In this document: positions 21,549 through 33,673 of the stretch, in pieces
How the letters are laid out: the number at the start of each line of letters is the position of its first letter
How positions within the stretch are numbered: the first letter of the stretch is position 1
Translations under genes and position numbers: made by a program
Assembly (NCBI GenBank): GCA_014529385.2
Contig: CM043957.1
Span: 65,423,003 to 65,487,002 of the forward strand
Reading direction: 5' to 3'
From: Adiantum capillus-veneris
Lineage: Eukaryota; Streptophyta; Polypodiopsida; Polypodiales; Pteridaceae
DNA length: 64,000 nt
Notes under the pieces: generated by a model
Databases searched by the model: none
What the model was told of the DNA's origin: nothing
What the model saw: the letters and a program-made list of their open reading frames with translations, nothing else

Positions 21549-24400
21549 TCAGTATGGACCCAACCATTTGTCCCTCAATTTCTTCTGAAAAGTAAAATCC
21601 AAGCGAGAATCATACTTCATCACCAAATCTCCTTCTTTGATCTTTTTCTGTGGAAGCCTCTTATTCATTTTCTCCATCCTTGTCTTTGCTTGTTGAAGAT
21701 AATAATCACTGGCTTTCTCTCTATTCATTCGCAGCAACTCTAGAGAAAGAATTCTTTCTTGCAGCTTGTCATTATGCTCACCTTGCATTCTGCACAAAAA
21801 CTTCAAGGCATCCAACTGCACTTGTATGGGCATAAGAGCTTCCTTTCCATAAACAAGTTCATATGGTGTAAAGTGTGTTGACACTCTATACGCAGTTCTA
21901 TAAGCCCACAAACACTTTTCCAAGTCCAAGTCCCACTCTTTAGGATGCTCTCTAGCATACTTTGATAGCATCTTCACAATTTGACCATTGCAGTTCTCAA
22001 CGAACCCATTGCATTGTGGGTAGTAAGGAGAAGAATGCCTATGCTGAATTTTCAATTTCTCCATGAGAGCAACAACAAGTTTTCCCCTAAATCCTGGTCC
22101 ACGATCAGAAATAATAACCATAGGAGCTCCAAACCTGCAACACACTTGTTCATATAAAAAAGAGGCCATTCTTTCTGCTGTTACATCTTTCACTGCTCTT
22201 GCCTCCACCCATTTTGTCAAATAGTCCACAGCCACAAGGATATACCTTTTACCATTGTTGCTCCTCGTCATTGGACCTACAACATCTACTTCCCATTTTG
22301 CAAATGCATCAAAAGACATTATAGCTTTCTGAGGCTCAGCCAAAAGCTTCCGATTTGCAAACACTTGGCATTCATGGCATGACTTGCACCAAAAATAAGC
22401 ATCTCTCATCATAGAGGGCCAGCAGTAACCTGCTCTCAAGACACGAAAGATAGCATGATCCTTGTCTTGATGGCCTGTTTCTTCATGGCAGTGCTCCAAA
22501 ATCAAGCCTATCTCTTCTTTGTACGGCACTTTTCTCAAAATGCTATCCTTGCCATAAAGCATGAGATCCTCACCTACCAATGTGTAGTTTCTTGCTTTTT
22601 CAACTATTCTCTTACGCCAAACCTTTGACATGCCCTCTGGACATTTCCCTTTACCAAGAAATACCTCTACATCTTGCAATGATTCCCTTCCTGCATACAA
22701 GGCTTCCTTGACCTCTAAAGGAGCTACCAAGGCATCCAACTTGTCCCTAGCCAACTCATCAGCTTCTTTATTTTGCTCGCGAGGAACATGCTTAAACTGT
22801 ATCTTCTCAAACTCATGTAAAAGCTTCTTGATGCCATAGAACCACTTCTTCAAATTGTCTTTCTTAACATTCCACAAACCAAGCAACTGATTCATGACTA
22901 GCAATGCATCCCCTTTTGCAATGAACCTCTTCAGTCCAAACTCAACACACTGCTTCAACCCAAGGAAAAGTGTGAGATAATCGGCCTCATTGTTACTTTC
23001 AGCTTCATCAAGATTGTAATCTCTAGAAAAGATTACCTCGCCTTTTCGGTTCTTAATGACTACCCCACCACTTGCCTTTTGAAGAACTTTCCTGTATGCA
23101 CCATCAAACATCATAGTATACGCATCTATAATATCTACTTCCTCTTCATGATCATCGTTGTCAACCCTTGGGTAAGATGGAAGCTCGCCCCCCTTATGTA
23201 CGACTATGTCTACCAAGTGAACTTTAACAGAATGATCCACTTTAAACTCAAACTCATACTCTTGAAGCTCCAAAGTCCACTTTAAGATGCGCTTGCTAGG
23301 CTTCAAATGTTGTACTACATCTGGCAAAAGATTTGATGTGGTGAGCACATAGAACTTTTGGGGCAACAAATAGGTTTTAAACCTTCGACAAGCAAGAACC
23401 AAGGCGAATACCCACTGTTCCATTTCCGTGTAGGAGAACTCGCTTACATACTTCATCTTGCTCTCAAAATAAACTGGCTTGAAAATCGACTTCAAGTCGG
23501 GAGGACTCACTGTTGGTAAAGCACACAATACCTCCTTGATGCCATCAAAAGCCAATTGCATTTCTTCATTCCATTCAAACCCTTGAACTCTTTGACTCAA
23601 TTTCTGGAGAGGATACACATACTGACACAGCATCCAGAAAAAACGTGACAAGTACCTGAGCTTATGCACAAATGATGCCAAATCCTTTGTGTTGCTGGGC
23701 GGATCCATAAGCAATAAAGCCTTAACTTTCTCTGGGTCAGCTTCTATTCCATTTTGGGAGACCACATGTCCTAGCAAATGGACTCTGGCATGAGCAAACT
23801 TACACTTCTTTGGGTTGAGTTGCCCACCCTCTTGTTGAAGCCTTTCAAAACTCAACCTCAACTTCTCCAAATGTGTGACCCTTGAGCTATAACACCCAAT
23901 GTCATCCATGAAAACATGAATGAACTTACCCAAGTAGGGACCAAACACTCTATTCATCCATCCTTGGAAGGTAGCATATGCATTAACCAGCCCAAAAGGC
24001 ATTCTTTTGTAGGCAAAACAACCCCAAGGAGTAATGAAGGTCGTCTTCAATCGATCTTCAATCGCTATCAAGATCTGAAAGTAGCCAGAAAATCCATCCA
24101 TGATTGAGTAACGTTCATGACCTGCAACCTGATTGAGGATTTCATCTAGAAAAGGTAGTGGATAATGATTCCTTTTTGTGGCAGCATTCAAAGGTTTGAA
24201 ATCGACACATATCCTAAATCTTCCGTTCTTCTTGGGCGCAATAACAACTAGAGAGACCCATTCAGAGTCCTCCACTCGAAAGATGAAATCTGCTTCCAAA
24301 AGCTTCGTCACCTCTTCATGAAGTGCCTTCTCATGAATGACCCCCAACCTCCTAAGCTTTTGAACCTTTGGCTTGGCACCTTCTTTTAGATTGATTCTAG
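21549..24400 (-). CDS. long open pol frame: RT, damaged RNase H, second RNase H, integrase
   Basis: An open frame of at least 932 codons, conventionally started at 24347 although coding similarity extends to about 24400. RT shows FRICVDFKPLNAA and catalytic FMDD (23901-23912). In the first RNase H, PPDLKSI runs directly into FKPVYFESKMKY. Relative to 9339-16483, about 27 residues are missing, including the first catalytic Asp segment (VGEDAIGAML there). The second RNase H is complete by motif: MMFDGAYR, SNNEADYLTLFLGLKQC, KGDALLVMNQLLG, QNKEADELA. Integrase has HHCC (HEETGHQDKDH ... CKSCHEC), D (WEVDVVGP), D (ISDRGPGF) and E (VENCNGQ). This is the least damaged pol in the window. Whether it is expressed is unknown. 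Confidence 0.85.
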
Positions 24401-24405
24401 CAGGA

Positions 24406-24698
24406 TGAGAGTACCCACTCTTGTCCTTGCATTATTTACATTCTAGAAAGCTCAAAAAAATTATATAGCCAAAATAAGCCACCTAGAACCATATCCAAGG
24501 CCCCGATACCCTATCCAGGCATGTACATATGCTCAACTGTCGACACGCAAGCACGCATATTTACAATGTGCACACGTTGCACCTTTTTTCGAACTTGAAA
24601 CCACTTTGCAAAGCTCCCAAATGCATGCATTTACATATTTTTGTATATATGACCGTGCATGTAAACACTACTTTGTACATGCCAAAAGCGGTCTATCA
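24406..24698 (-). repeat. 5' LTR of the - strand Tat-like element
   Basis: Direct repeat of 21080-21375. Its internal edge abuts pol with no primer-binding site or leader, which marks the deletion junction at about 24400-24406. Confidence 0.78.
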
Positions 24699-24903
24699 AC
24701 GTGTCTATGTGATGAACCCCTGCCACCTTGTACCAATGTGTTAGAAGACAACATGACAATCGAGAGATGCATTGACGGTGGTGTAGGTGGAGTATGCATC
24801 AATCATAATCACTTTATTGTGCTGCCATGGGCCAACATCATAGTTATGCGAATTCTCATAGGTCTTGCAGTTATGTGTGCTGATAGTGTGGGGTATCATG
24901 TAG

Positions 24904-25017
24904 AGGGCTAAGAAGGGACACCTAGATACTGACTAGATGTGATGGGCAATCTCTAGGTTGAGGGCTAAGAAGAGACAACTAGATATTGATGTGTGCTCAA
25001 CAATCTTCATTTGGCAT
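24904..25017. repeat. tandem duplication, 2 x 57 bp
   Basis: AGGGCTAAGAAGGGACACCT at 24904 recurs with few changes at 24961. Confidence 0.7.
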
Positions 25018-25701
25018 CATACCATGGAAATAACAATTAGAACATAGGAGGGGAGAGGGAGCCCCTCAACATCAATGTGGCTACCTTTGAGATGCCTCTA
25101 AGAAAGCTTGCATTTCCAAAATTTTAAGAGGCAACAAAATAGGTTTAGCAAGGAGAGCCTCAGTGGCATAGGGAGATTTAATAAGGTGTACTACAATTCA
25201 ACTATTACGTAGAGTTCCCAACACAGATGGAGACTCTCGACAAGATTTAACATAGAAACTTGGTTCCCTTGTTAGGATGGTTGTTGGTGTATGAGTACAT
25301 GGAAGGTGTAAGCTTAGATGATAGGCTGCACGGAGATGAGAGAATGAAATAGAGGGGTATGCATAAAATACAATCCAACAACAAATTTTTTGATAAAAAT
25401 CTTGAGTCTAGAGTGTTTAATTTGAACTTGGCATGTGAAAACACCATATTAGTGAACTTGGGAATTTCCCGATTTCCACTTCCAAAATGAGCTTAAGATT
25501 TAAACACATGGCTAAATCTTAGCCAAAATTTTGAGAGCATGGCTTGAAAGATCTTTTCAAGTACTACCTTGTGGAAGGAGTTGGCCTTAAAAGGTAGTTT
25601 GAGATTTGTCCATATGGATAAATCAGGACGTTAATGATTCCCAAACTGGCTCTAAAGTCTCAAACTCTTTGATATGGTGTTTCAAGGCTAATAAGTGCAT
25701 T

Positions 25702-25866
25702 GGACACTCACTTGAGTGAGCCCAGCGGTAGTGGTACCTAGCTTCATGCCCACTGGACACTCACTAAAGTGCGAGCACATTGGCAAGGGCACCTGGCTAC
25801 ATTCCCACAAGAGACTCACTTGAGTGCGAACACATTGGCAAGGGCACTTGTCTATGTGTCTCTGGA
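25702..25866. repeat. degenerate tandem repeat, 3 x ~55 bp
   Basis: Copies begin near 25702, 25755 and 25811 with GGACACTCACTTGAGTG or close variants. The last two also share ACATTGGCAAGGGCAC. Confidence 0.7.
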
Positions 25867-26773
25867 GTACTACCAAATAATGAGGTGCACTTTTGAAAGG
25901 GAACATCTATCCATTTATGGTGACCTTGCTAGAGCTCCTCACTTGGGAAGCAACCAGAAGACAGAGATCTGGTAGGCTATGTACGCTAACTTGTGAATGA
26001 GAGGCCTATGTTTGAGGCACTTAATCCATGGCTTGTGCAAGTAGATCCTCGGGATAGTGAATATGAATTTCTAGAGTACTTGCAGATCGTATGAGATTGT
26101 GTTCAAGACATTCCTTCCAAGTGACCCACGATGGGATCGGTAGCCTCTATCGTCAGGGGATTTACTATTACAATGTGATGATCATGGAGGAGGCAACCAA
26201 AATATACATCTAGCTTGCTGGTGCTTAATTTTCAAAAGAAGTGCGTGGTGATGAGCACTGCTACTACTGAAAACTTCAAAAAAGTGGATCAGTAATATTT
26301 GGTTCAACAAGCTCTTAGATACGTATATATGATGCATAATTTTCCATTTTGTTTTCAAGCTATTAGCTAGTCAATATGGTCTACCCATGCAGACACTTGC
26401 AAAACAGAGATCAAAACTCATCACCATAAATTTTGCCAAAGACTTTGCTTTCTAATGAATCCAAGCAGCACATTGAAATATACAAGCTCTCGATTATGAG
26501 CTCGTAACATGATACTTGATCTCAAACTCTATAAACTCTAATAGACGACATTAAGCAGATATTATTTTCTCATCATCCTTGATTCACCAAACATCACTTG
26601 ATGTGTTTCTTTATCATCTCATCAATCCTTGGTTTCATTGTACAACCGAGAATAGTTTTGTGAGAAAGAAACCTCAATCTTAGCGATAGATTACATGGAT
26701 GTGCCCTTGTCATTGGCAGGCCTCATGATTTGATCACTTGTTTACCTTTCTCAAAAGTAGGCGATTTTATCAC

Positions 26774-27021
26774 TTTTTATAAAAAACATGTGACTCATTT
26801 CTTAATTGTCTATTGGTAAAAAGTTAGAAGTGCCCTTGACATCATTGCACACACTGTTTCTAGTACATCATTCAAAAAGATAGGGTGGGTAGGTAACCTT
26901 TTATAAAAAACATGTGACTTGTTTCTTAATTGTCTATTGGTAAAAAGTAAGAAGTGTCCTTGACATCATTGTGCAAAATGTTTCTAGTACATCATCCAAA
27001 AAGATAGAGTTGGTAGGCAGC
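26774..27021. repeat. tandem duplication, 2 x ~124 bp
   Basis: TTTTATAAAAAACATGTGAC through TAGTACATCATTCAAAAAGA (26774-26885) is repeated at 26898-27010 with about 10% difference. Confidence 0.8.
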
Positions 27022-28037
27022 TAGAATAGCTCTAGCACATGGAGGGAATTGATTGAAGGTGTAAGGCTACGGTTCTTGATAAGGGCATGGTCATGCGAGG
27101 CTTAGTTATCTATAAGTCTTGACACATTTGATGAAGGCAAGTACGACGGTTCAGAATGCGACCGGGAGCAGTAGGTAGTGAGAGAGAGCATGAGGTGCAA
27201 ACATGCGAGAGAGAAAACGGGCTAACCGGCTAAAAACTGGCATAGTTTGAAAACTATGCCTAAAAAGGCGTAGCTGCAATACTAATACGGTGACATGGCT
27301 CCATGCTGTCAGAAAATGTTAGCTATGTTATGACCAACTAAGCCTCGCGTGACCATAGCCTAACCTTATGATTTTGGGTGTATTGTTGCATTACATGCGT
27401 CCTTCACCTACACCTAAGCTTATAATTTCATCCATGTGAAAATGAAAAGTCATGGAGATGATGCTGACCTCTCGCTTACGGTATCCGTCTGGCCCCTCCT
27501 GTAGACACATGATACATCTGCTCATGCCTGCAAGGATTGTTGCAACATGTTTTTTTGACAGGCCATCATAATGTATGCCATACTCTTATAATTAACCTTT
27601 CCATGATTGCTCTCTATCTATCTTTTGAGTCCCTTAAATATGATGATAGGATAGGATAGGATATTTTGATACTATTTGTGTGTTGTCTGCTAGGTATGGT
27701 GAGTCTTTGATCAAGGCTTTGTGCAGTTTTGTAAGGGTTTGATCTTCTCTTTCAAGTCGTTCAGGAGGACACAAGAAGATTTAGAAATTTTCTTGTGTAG
27801 GAAAACATAGTCTTTTCTAGTGTTCTTCATACAATGAATAACATCATGAGCTTCTGCTTGAGAGGCACCACATACCTAGCTAGGTACTATTGGAGGTAGG
27901 CGCCCAATTAGATGCCAAGCTTTTGCAGTAGCTTCCAATGTGACTAGCTTCACTACATAAAGTCTACATTGCTCTCAGGATGTCTTCCTCCTTCATTCCA
28001 TTCCCAACGTTGAGACGAACCAAATATTAGCTCACTT

Positions 28038-28191
<154 letters not shown>

Positions 28192-28461
28192 CGGGGATGT
28201 AGACCATCTCTTCTTCATGTCTCTTGATTATCGAGCTAACCCACATTCATCATTTTTTATTTTTATTTTTACCAAATACGCGCTTTGAATTTATAAGAGA
28301 GAAGCAAAATTACATTTGATCACCCATGGAAGGGGTAAAGAGTTAGATACATCAAGGGATAAGTCCATAACCTAGGCAAAGTTTCATATTGTCTAACTTG
28401 ATTATCGAGCTAACCCACATTCATCACTTTCTTGAGAGATTCATGAGTGTCCATTAACTTA

Positions 28462-28764
28462 GGCCCCTGTCTCAATGGGACGGGCAATGAGATGGTGCGC
28501 CGCTATTCGTTGGGGGGAGAAAGAAAATTGGCCGCGAGGAGGTGTCAGAGGGGCGGCATGGCCAACTCAAAATGTAAAGGCAGGAGTGTGCTCGAATGGT
28601 TTAGAGCATTGTCTGTCAGCATGAAATGCGCACGCACCACCACTTGGCCTGCTCTCGTTCACTGCTTCCAAAGGCCACAATTGGTTCTTAGCCCAATGTG
28701 ACATAAACAAGTTGCCCGTCCCTGCAAAATTCCCATGGGCGCCGGTCCTAGTGTGACAGGGGCC
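28462..28764. mobile_element. Tourist/PIF-Harbinger-like MITE
   Basis: A 303-bp element. The left end is GGCCCCTGTCTCAATGGGAC and the right end is the reverse complement of GGCCCCTGTCACACTAGGAC. TTA lies directly outside both ends (28459-28461 and 28765-28767), the 3-bp target duplication known for PIF/Harbinger and Tourist elements. A further inner inverted pair, GGGACGGGCAA at 28477 with its mirror at 28711-28721, supports a foldback design. There is no transposase; the 84-codon open frame inside has no recognisable motif. Confidence 0.78.
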
Positions 28765-28876
28765 TTAGATGACAATCCAATAATGAAAGAAATGACCACA
28801 AGCTTCAACTACCAATAAGAAACTAGTAGATTTTAAAATAAAAGATTTATTTTTAAAACAACTTCTTCTTTCTCAT

Positions 28877-28930
28877 TAGCAAAAAGGGGAGGCATCACTA
28901 AGACCTTACCCCTTTGGGGCAGACCAAAAA
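28877..28930 (-). repeat. dispersed ~50-bp repeat, copy 2 (inverted)
   Basis: AAAAAGGGGAGGCATCACTA followed by AGACCTTACCCCTTTGGGGC, the inverted counterpart of 17080-17132. Confidence 0.65.
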
Positions 28931-29347
28931 TCACCAACATATATCATGCGTAGTAGCACTAGGTGGTACTGCTAAAAAAACAGTAGTTGTTGCCTTACGC
29001 AGTTGAGGACACATCTCATGGCGGGTCCCCCACTCCCTTCTTAACATAATCATCACACGACTATGTGAATTTACTTCCAACTGGCCCAAACAAATATTGC
29101 GAATGCGTCATATATTTGATCTTGCCCTAGTGACGCTTGAAACCTCACCTACTTGCTCGTGCAACTCTTCCTAGCAATGTACCGCCTGCTATCTCGTGCT
29201 GATTATTGGCTATTGGACTTTGAAGGATTAAGGAAAGTAAACAATTTAATGCTAATAGATGAAATTTTTAATCAAGGGATGCCGAAAAAAGACATCATGC
29301 TTGAAAATAAATAGGTTAAAGTTAGCTAGCTGGAAGGGGAGGGAAAT

Positions 29348-29349
<2 letters not shown>

Positions 29350-29409
<60 letters not shown>
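29350..29409. repeat. (GA)n microsatellite
   Basis: About 60 bp of perfect GA. Confidence 0.96.
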
Positions 29410-29411
<2 letters not shown>

Positions 29412-29775
29412 AATGATATATTAACGTATGCAATAAACCAAAAAGGCTTGTGAGACCAAACCATTGTAGACTAGTGAATTTGATACCATGTCTGGGTACA
29501 AAAAGAGATGTTAAAATGAATGTAGGATAGCAAATAGCAATTGGATGCCTAGTACAAGAGGGTGATATAATGGGTCGTGAGTCTATCCTCATCTGACTTT
29601 GCATGTGGAGATCGAATGGCTTGAATCCGATGTTGACGTCCCCATCAATGTTGTGAAGCCCCTCTACTTAGCCATGGGCATCTTGATATCCCTAGCTCCA
29701 ATGCTCATTCAATGAGAGTACTGTGGGTGTGAGCATGAGCTGAGCTTTGCAGTGGTGGCTGCTCCTCTATTTGTC

Positions 29776-29776
<1 letters not shown>

Positions 29777-29822
<46 letters not shown>
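29777..29822. repeat. (AG)n microsatellite
   Basis: About 46 bp of perfect AG. Confidence 0.96.
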
Positions 29823-29826
<4 letters not shown>

Positions 29827-30222
29827 TTACAATGCAATGAAATTAAATGATATATTAACATCTTCAAGAGGCCAAAATGACCTATGAGACTAGAACACAA
29901 AAATGTTGTACATAAAAATAGAGGGAGAAAGGACATGAAATGATTTATAAATGTCTTCAAGAGGCCAAAATGACATATGAGACCAATCCATTACAAACTG
30001 GTGAATCTGATACCATGTCTAGGTACAAAAAAGAGATACTAAGATGAATATAGAAGTGCTGCTAGAGTCCAAAGAAGCTCTACTAAACATAGCTAAGGTA
30101 TATAAACAAGGCCGAGTAGTTGGGGGGGTTTGATGAAATAAGCTAATATATTAATGCCTTCGAAAGGCCAAAATGACCTATGAGATCAATCCTCTACAAA
30201 CGGGTGAAAGAGGGATAAGAGG

Positions 30223-30226
<4 letters not shown>

Positions 30227-30305
<79 letters not shown>
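30227..30305. repeat. (GA)n microsatellite
   Basis: About 79 bp of perfect GA. Confidence 0.96.
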
Positions 30306-30307
<2 letters not shown>

Positions 30308-30794
30308 CTTTCATCAAAACATGGAGAAAGAGTGCTTAGAAGGCATCTCTTGCTAGAATACAAGGGAAGTTACTCAATTTGTTAAAGGCTAGGTTCCAAT
30401 TGATATACATGCATTATCCTCAACAGTAACATCAATGGAAGGAGTCATCTATATATGTCTATGCCTTCATGGGAAGCTTTCGGAGTGGACATACCCAGAT
30501 GCCAAGTTGAATTGTATAGTTGGGCACAAGATAATTTTTTAACTTGAAGATTTACTTATCACAAGAGAAGCATGACTATGATAATGATAAGGTGACCTCT
30601 TCCACTTCCCTAGGTTACAATACTACCTAGCAATGGATTGTTCACAAAAATCAATTATCATCCTCTTGTGGAAAGAATTATTCTTGGCATGACAATGTTA
30701 TTGATTAGGTTTGCTTAGTAGAGTTGTAATTTTTTGTACATTGAGCTTTTGCAGTGAATTTCTAAGTGTTCAAGAAGTTGTTTGGAATATTTAT

Positions 30795-30945
30795 TGTCAT
30801 GCCAAGGGCATACACCTCGGTGTTTAAGGACCAGGCCCAAGGGACCACCGACTGCTAGTGTGGATAGGGAATGCGGCCCAAGTGGCTATATAAAGGGGGG
30901 TTGGGAGGTTCATTCAAAGGTAGTCCAACCCGGCTCCTTACACTT
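30795..30945 (+). repeat. 5' LTR (old chromovirus), approximate right edge
   Basis: It matches 32617-32723 plus 38579-38625. It contains GGCTATATAAAGGGGGGTTG, a plausible TATA box. The right boundary is uncertain because similarity fades around CCTTAC. Confidence 0.65.
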
Positions 30946-31393
30946 GTGTCACAACCTGCTAATTTGGGCAAAAGGGGCGTGGAGCCACTAGGGCTTTTTG
31001 CATTTGTATGAGTAAAGGAGGGGAAGAGACTCGTGTGTGCAGAGGGGCTTGTGACGAGGGGGGTAGAGATCCAAACAGCACCATTATGAGCTCAGATTGA
31101 GTGCAAGATCAAGAGGAGGAGGTGTGTGTGTGTCCCTCAACATCGCTGCTCATCATCGCCACGCTTGAAAGTCTTTTATTGCATACATAGGTGCCCAAAA
31201 TCTTGGGCCTTAGGGAAAACCTAAATCACAATTAGGGCAAGTGCCCATAGTTAAGGTCCCTTGGTCTCCTCGAAGTAGATACAGTGACAAATCTCAACCA
31301 AGTTTTTTGGCAAGGGACAAAGAAGTCTATCGGCAAGCTGCCAATTTGCTGAAGTTGTAGAAATTTGGTGAATTATAATAGTGCAACATTGAA

Positions 31394-32616
31394 AGCTTCC
31401 ATTTGCAAAGTCAGTAGTATGCGATAGTTGATTGTCTGTACAAGTTGTATGGATTGCCAAGTAACATTGTGAGTGATTGTGATCCCAAGTTTAACAACCA
31501 TTTTCGGATGGTTGTCTTTAAACGATTACGTACACAATTTAACCTTAGTACAACCGATCATCCTCAAACGGATGGTCAAACTGAACGAGTCAACCAAGTG
31601 CTAGAGGATATGCTATGAGCATACCTTGGCAAGAAACAAACAAATTGGGAAGAGTATCTACCTCTTCTTGAGTTTGTTTACAATAGTGCTAAGCATGTCA
31701 CGATTGGTTTTAGTCCTTTCATGCTAATGTACAGGTTTCAACCTAGGTCACCAGTTATTACGGTGGGATTGGCGACCAAGAAACTCCAACAGGTTAAGGA
31801 TTTCATCCAAGTCCATATGGATATGCTGAAACTCGCTCGAAAAAATGTACGACAAGTTGATAGTCTGTACAAGCATGCCTTAGTAAGAAACAAACAGACT
31901 AGGAAGAGTATCTACCTCTTCTTGAGTTTGCTTACAATAGTGCTAAGCATGTCACGGCTGGTTTTAGTCCTTTCATGCTAATGTACAGGTTTCAACCTAG
32001 GTCACCAGTTACGGTGGGGTTGGCAACCAAGAAACTCCAACAGGTTAAGGATTTCATCCAAGTCCATACGGATATGCTAAAACTCACTCGCGACAAAATG
32101 TACGATAGGTGCAGGACCGGTGTAAGAAGTACGTTGATGAGAAACGTGGACAAGTTACCTTCATGGAAGGGGAAGGGGTATTTTTGTGTGTGTGAGAGCA
32201 TTCATAAAGTTTGCAAACTGGGCCAACACCTAAATTATCTCTGAGATACTATGGGCCTCTCAAAATACTAAAGTGAGTGGGTGATCGAGCTTACAAACTC
32301 TCATTACCACTTCATTCTCATTTCGTCTGGTTTTTCATGTAAGCCGTTTACAAGAACGCTTGCAAGGGGATGACTATGTTTTTGAGCAACATATTTTGGT
32401 TGATTTTGTTGAACCTCCTACTCAACCACATGAGCCTAAATGTATTCTCTGCTATCATGATTTATGTACACATCATCATGTGTGTCTACAGGCTCTTGTC
32501 AAGTGGAAAGATTGACTTGAAGAAGATGTCACTTGGAAAAACATTAGTGTTCTTAACATCAAGAAGTTTACCACTTTTGTTTTCGAGAATGAAAACACTT
32601 CTCCATGGGGGGATTA
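31394..32616 (+). pseudogene. integrase core end and chromodomain remnant
   Basis: Fragments in several frames match the integrase at 36875-38414: LYGLPSNIVSDCDPKFN (second catalytic Asp), TDGQTERVNQVLEDML (catalytic Glu), NWEEYLPLLEFVYNSAKH and RFQPRSPV. A decayed tail follows that aligns with the chromodomain-bearing end. Stops, frameshifts and a 254-bp internal duplication destroy it. GGGGGGATTA just before 32617 is the probable polypurine tract. Confidence 0.78.
31631..32138 (+). repeat. tandem duplication, 2 x ~254 bp, inside the integrase remnant
   Basis: AAGAAACAAACAAATTGGGA at 31631 recurs at 31885, and the match continues through CATGCTAATGTACAGGTTTC and the following 100 bp in both copies. 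Confidence 0.85.
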
Positions 32617-32723
32617 TGGTCATGCCAAGGACATAAACCCTGGTGGTCAAGGAACAGGCCCAAGGGGCCGATTCCTGGTGTGGATAGGGAATGAGGCCCA
32701 TGAGCTATATAAAGAGGGGTTGG
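32617..32723 (+). repeat. 3' LTR of the old chromovirus, left piece
   Basis: Matches 30795-30905. It ends at the insertion point of the younger element with GTTGG. The other half is at 38579-38625. Confidence 0.75.
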
Positions 32724-32876
32724 TGTCAGGACACTGGCAAGGCCGTACTAGACAAGGGCAAGGCCGGGCTATGCAGTGTGGAAAGGGAGTCCAACTAGGG
32801 CAAAGGGCCAGGGGCTATGCTATATAGTGGGTGGTTGGGTGGTTGACTCCTAGGTTCTAGTTCCCCTTGTCTAACA
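32724..32876 (+). repeat. 5' LTR (153 bp)
   Basis: A very short LTR with TG...CA ends, direct repeat of 38426-38578. It contains CAAGGCCGG-type internal repeats and TATATAG near 32822. Confidence 0.92.
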
Positions 32877-32897
32877 TTGGTATCAAGAGCTTGGTTC
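32877..32897 (+). promoter_or_regulatory. primer-binding site, initiator tRNA-Met type
   Basis: TTGGTATCAAGAGCTTGGTT follows the LTR directly. TGGTATCA(A)GAGC is close to the initiator-methionine tRNA complement used by many plant LTR elements. Confidence 0.75.
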
Positions 32898-33673
32898 TTT
32901 TTTGGGAAAGGCACAGCCATGGAGGAGGGGAGCCACACAACCTTGCATGAGCAAGTTGCATGTCGGGATCACCAAACCGTGGAACACCTCTCCTGTGAGG
33001 AAGACGGCAGGCAGGTAGTCCGTGGGCAACCCCCCTTGCAAGGAGGAGCTGCCCAGGCAGACCTGCGTCAAAATCACCCCTCGTGGGCTCTACGGATGCA
33101 CGCCGGGCGGGGGATCATTTCACGACCTTTGGCCGAAGCCCCTAGCTCACCTCAGTGGCCGCCATGGCCCCTTTCCTTGCTCACGCGCTTCTGTAAGCGG
33201 CCATAGCCGATGTGTGCTTGTTTTTTCCCACTACACGGGCGCCAACCCCCTTGGGGGTTAGTGGCCACACCCTATTTTCAACAACAAGGGGTGGTACCCA
33301 TAGTGGGGTACCCCACCCCCTCCCTCGTGTGCGGATTTGGAAAGGTCCGGAGAGGTGCGGCATCTCGACACGGTCGGCACAAACTTCGAGCACCAAATTC
33401 TCTGTGTATTACCGGCAGAAACTCAGAGATTTACGAAAACCATTTCGATGAGAGTTCAAAGTACAATTGCCTTTCAAAATCAATTAATGATTGCAAGTAT
33501 AATTGATTCGGCTACCAAGGAATTGCAGAATTCCCTATACAGCGGACAATTCGAATCGATTTCCACCGGGATACTATCGATTTTGACGGAATTAGCAAGG
33601 CTAATTAGACTTTGTGAGTGCTCTCAATCTCATGTATTTTTTCTGACTACTCCTTGCACCGCACTATGTCGCC
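32898..33673 (+). other. 5' leader of the chromovirus
   Basis: Untranslated stretch between the primer-binding site and gag. Open frames in it (for example from 32877 and 33337) overlap in several frames and lack motifs. Confidence 0.5.

Larger units (their letters stand above)
21080..24698 (-). mobile_element. internally deleted Ty3/gypsy Tat-like element
   Basis: Two direct repeats of about 295 bp (21080-21375 and 24406-24698) with TG...CA ends enclose a - strand pol. Gag, protease and the start of the RT region are missing: in the sense direction the 5' LTR is followed almost at once by ARINLKEGAKPKVQKL, sequence that normally sits well downstream of protease. No matching target duplication was found at the outer edges. 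The LTR copies are roughly 94% identical by eye. It could not have moved on its own and would need gag supplied in trans. Confidence 0.82.
24699..28037. other. non-coding, with minor tandem duplications
   Basis: No gene is recognised in this 3.3-kb stretch. Three local tandem duplications are listed separately. A short GGATA run lies near 27647-27662. Confidence 0.45.
28931..30794. other. non-coding with three GA microsatellites
   Basis: No gene is recognised. A motif close to 'ATATTAA...CTTCAAGAGGCCAAAATGACCTATGAGAC' in two parts recurs near 29850, 29950 and 30150, suggesting short dispersed copies linked to the GA tracts. Confidence 0.45.
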
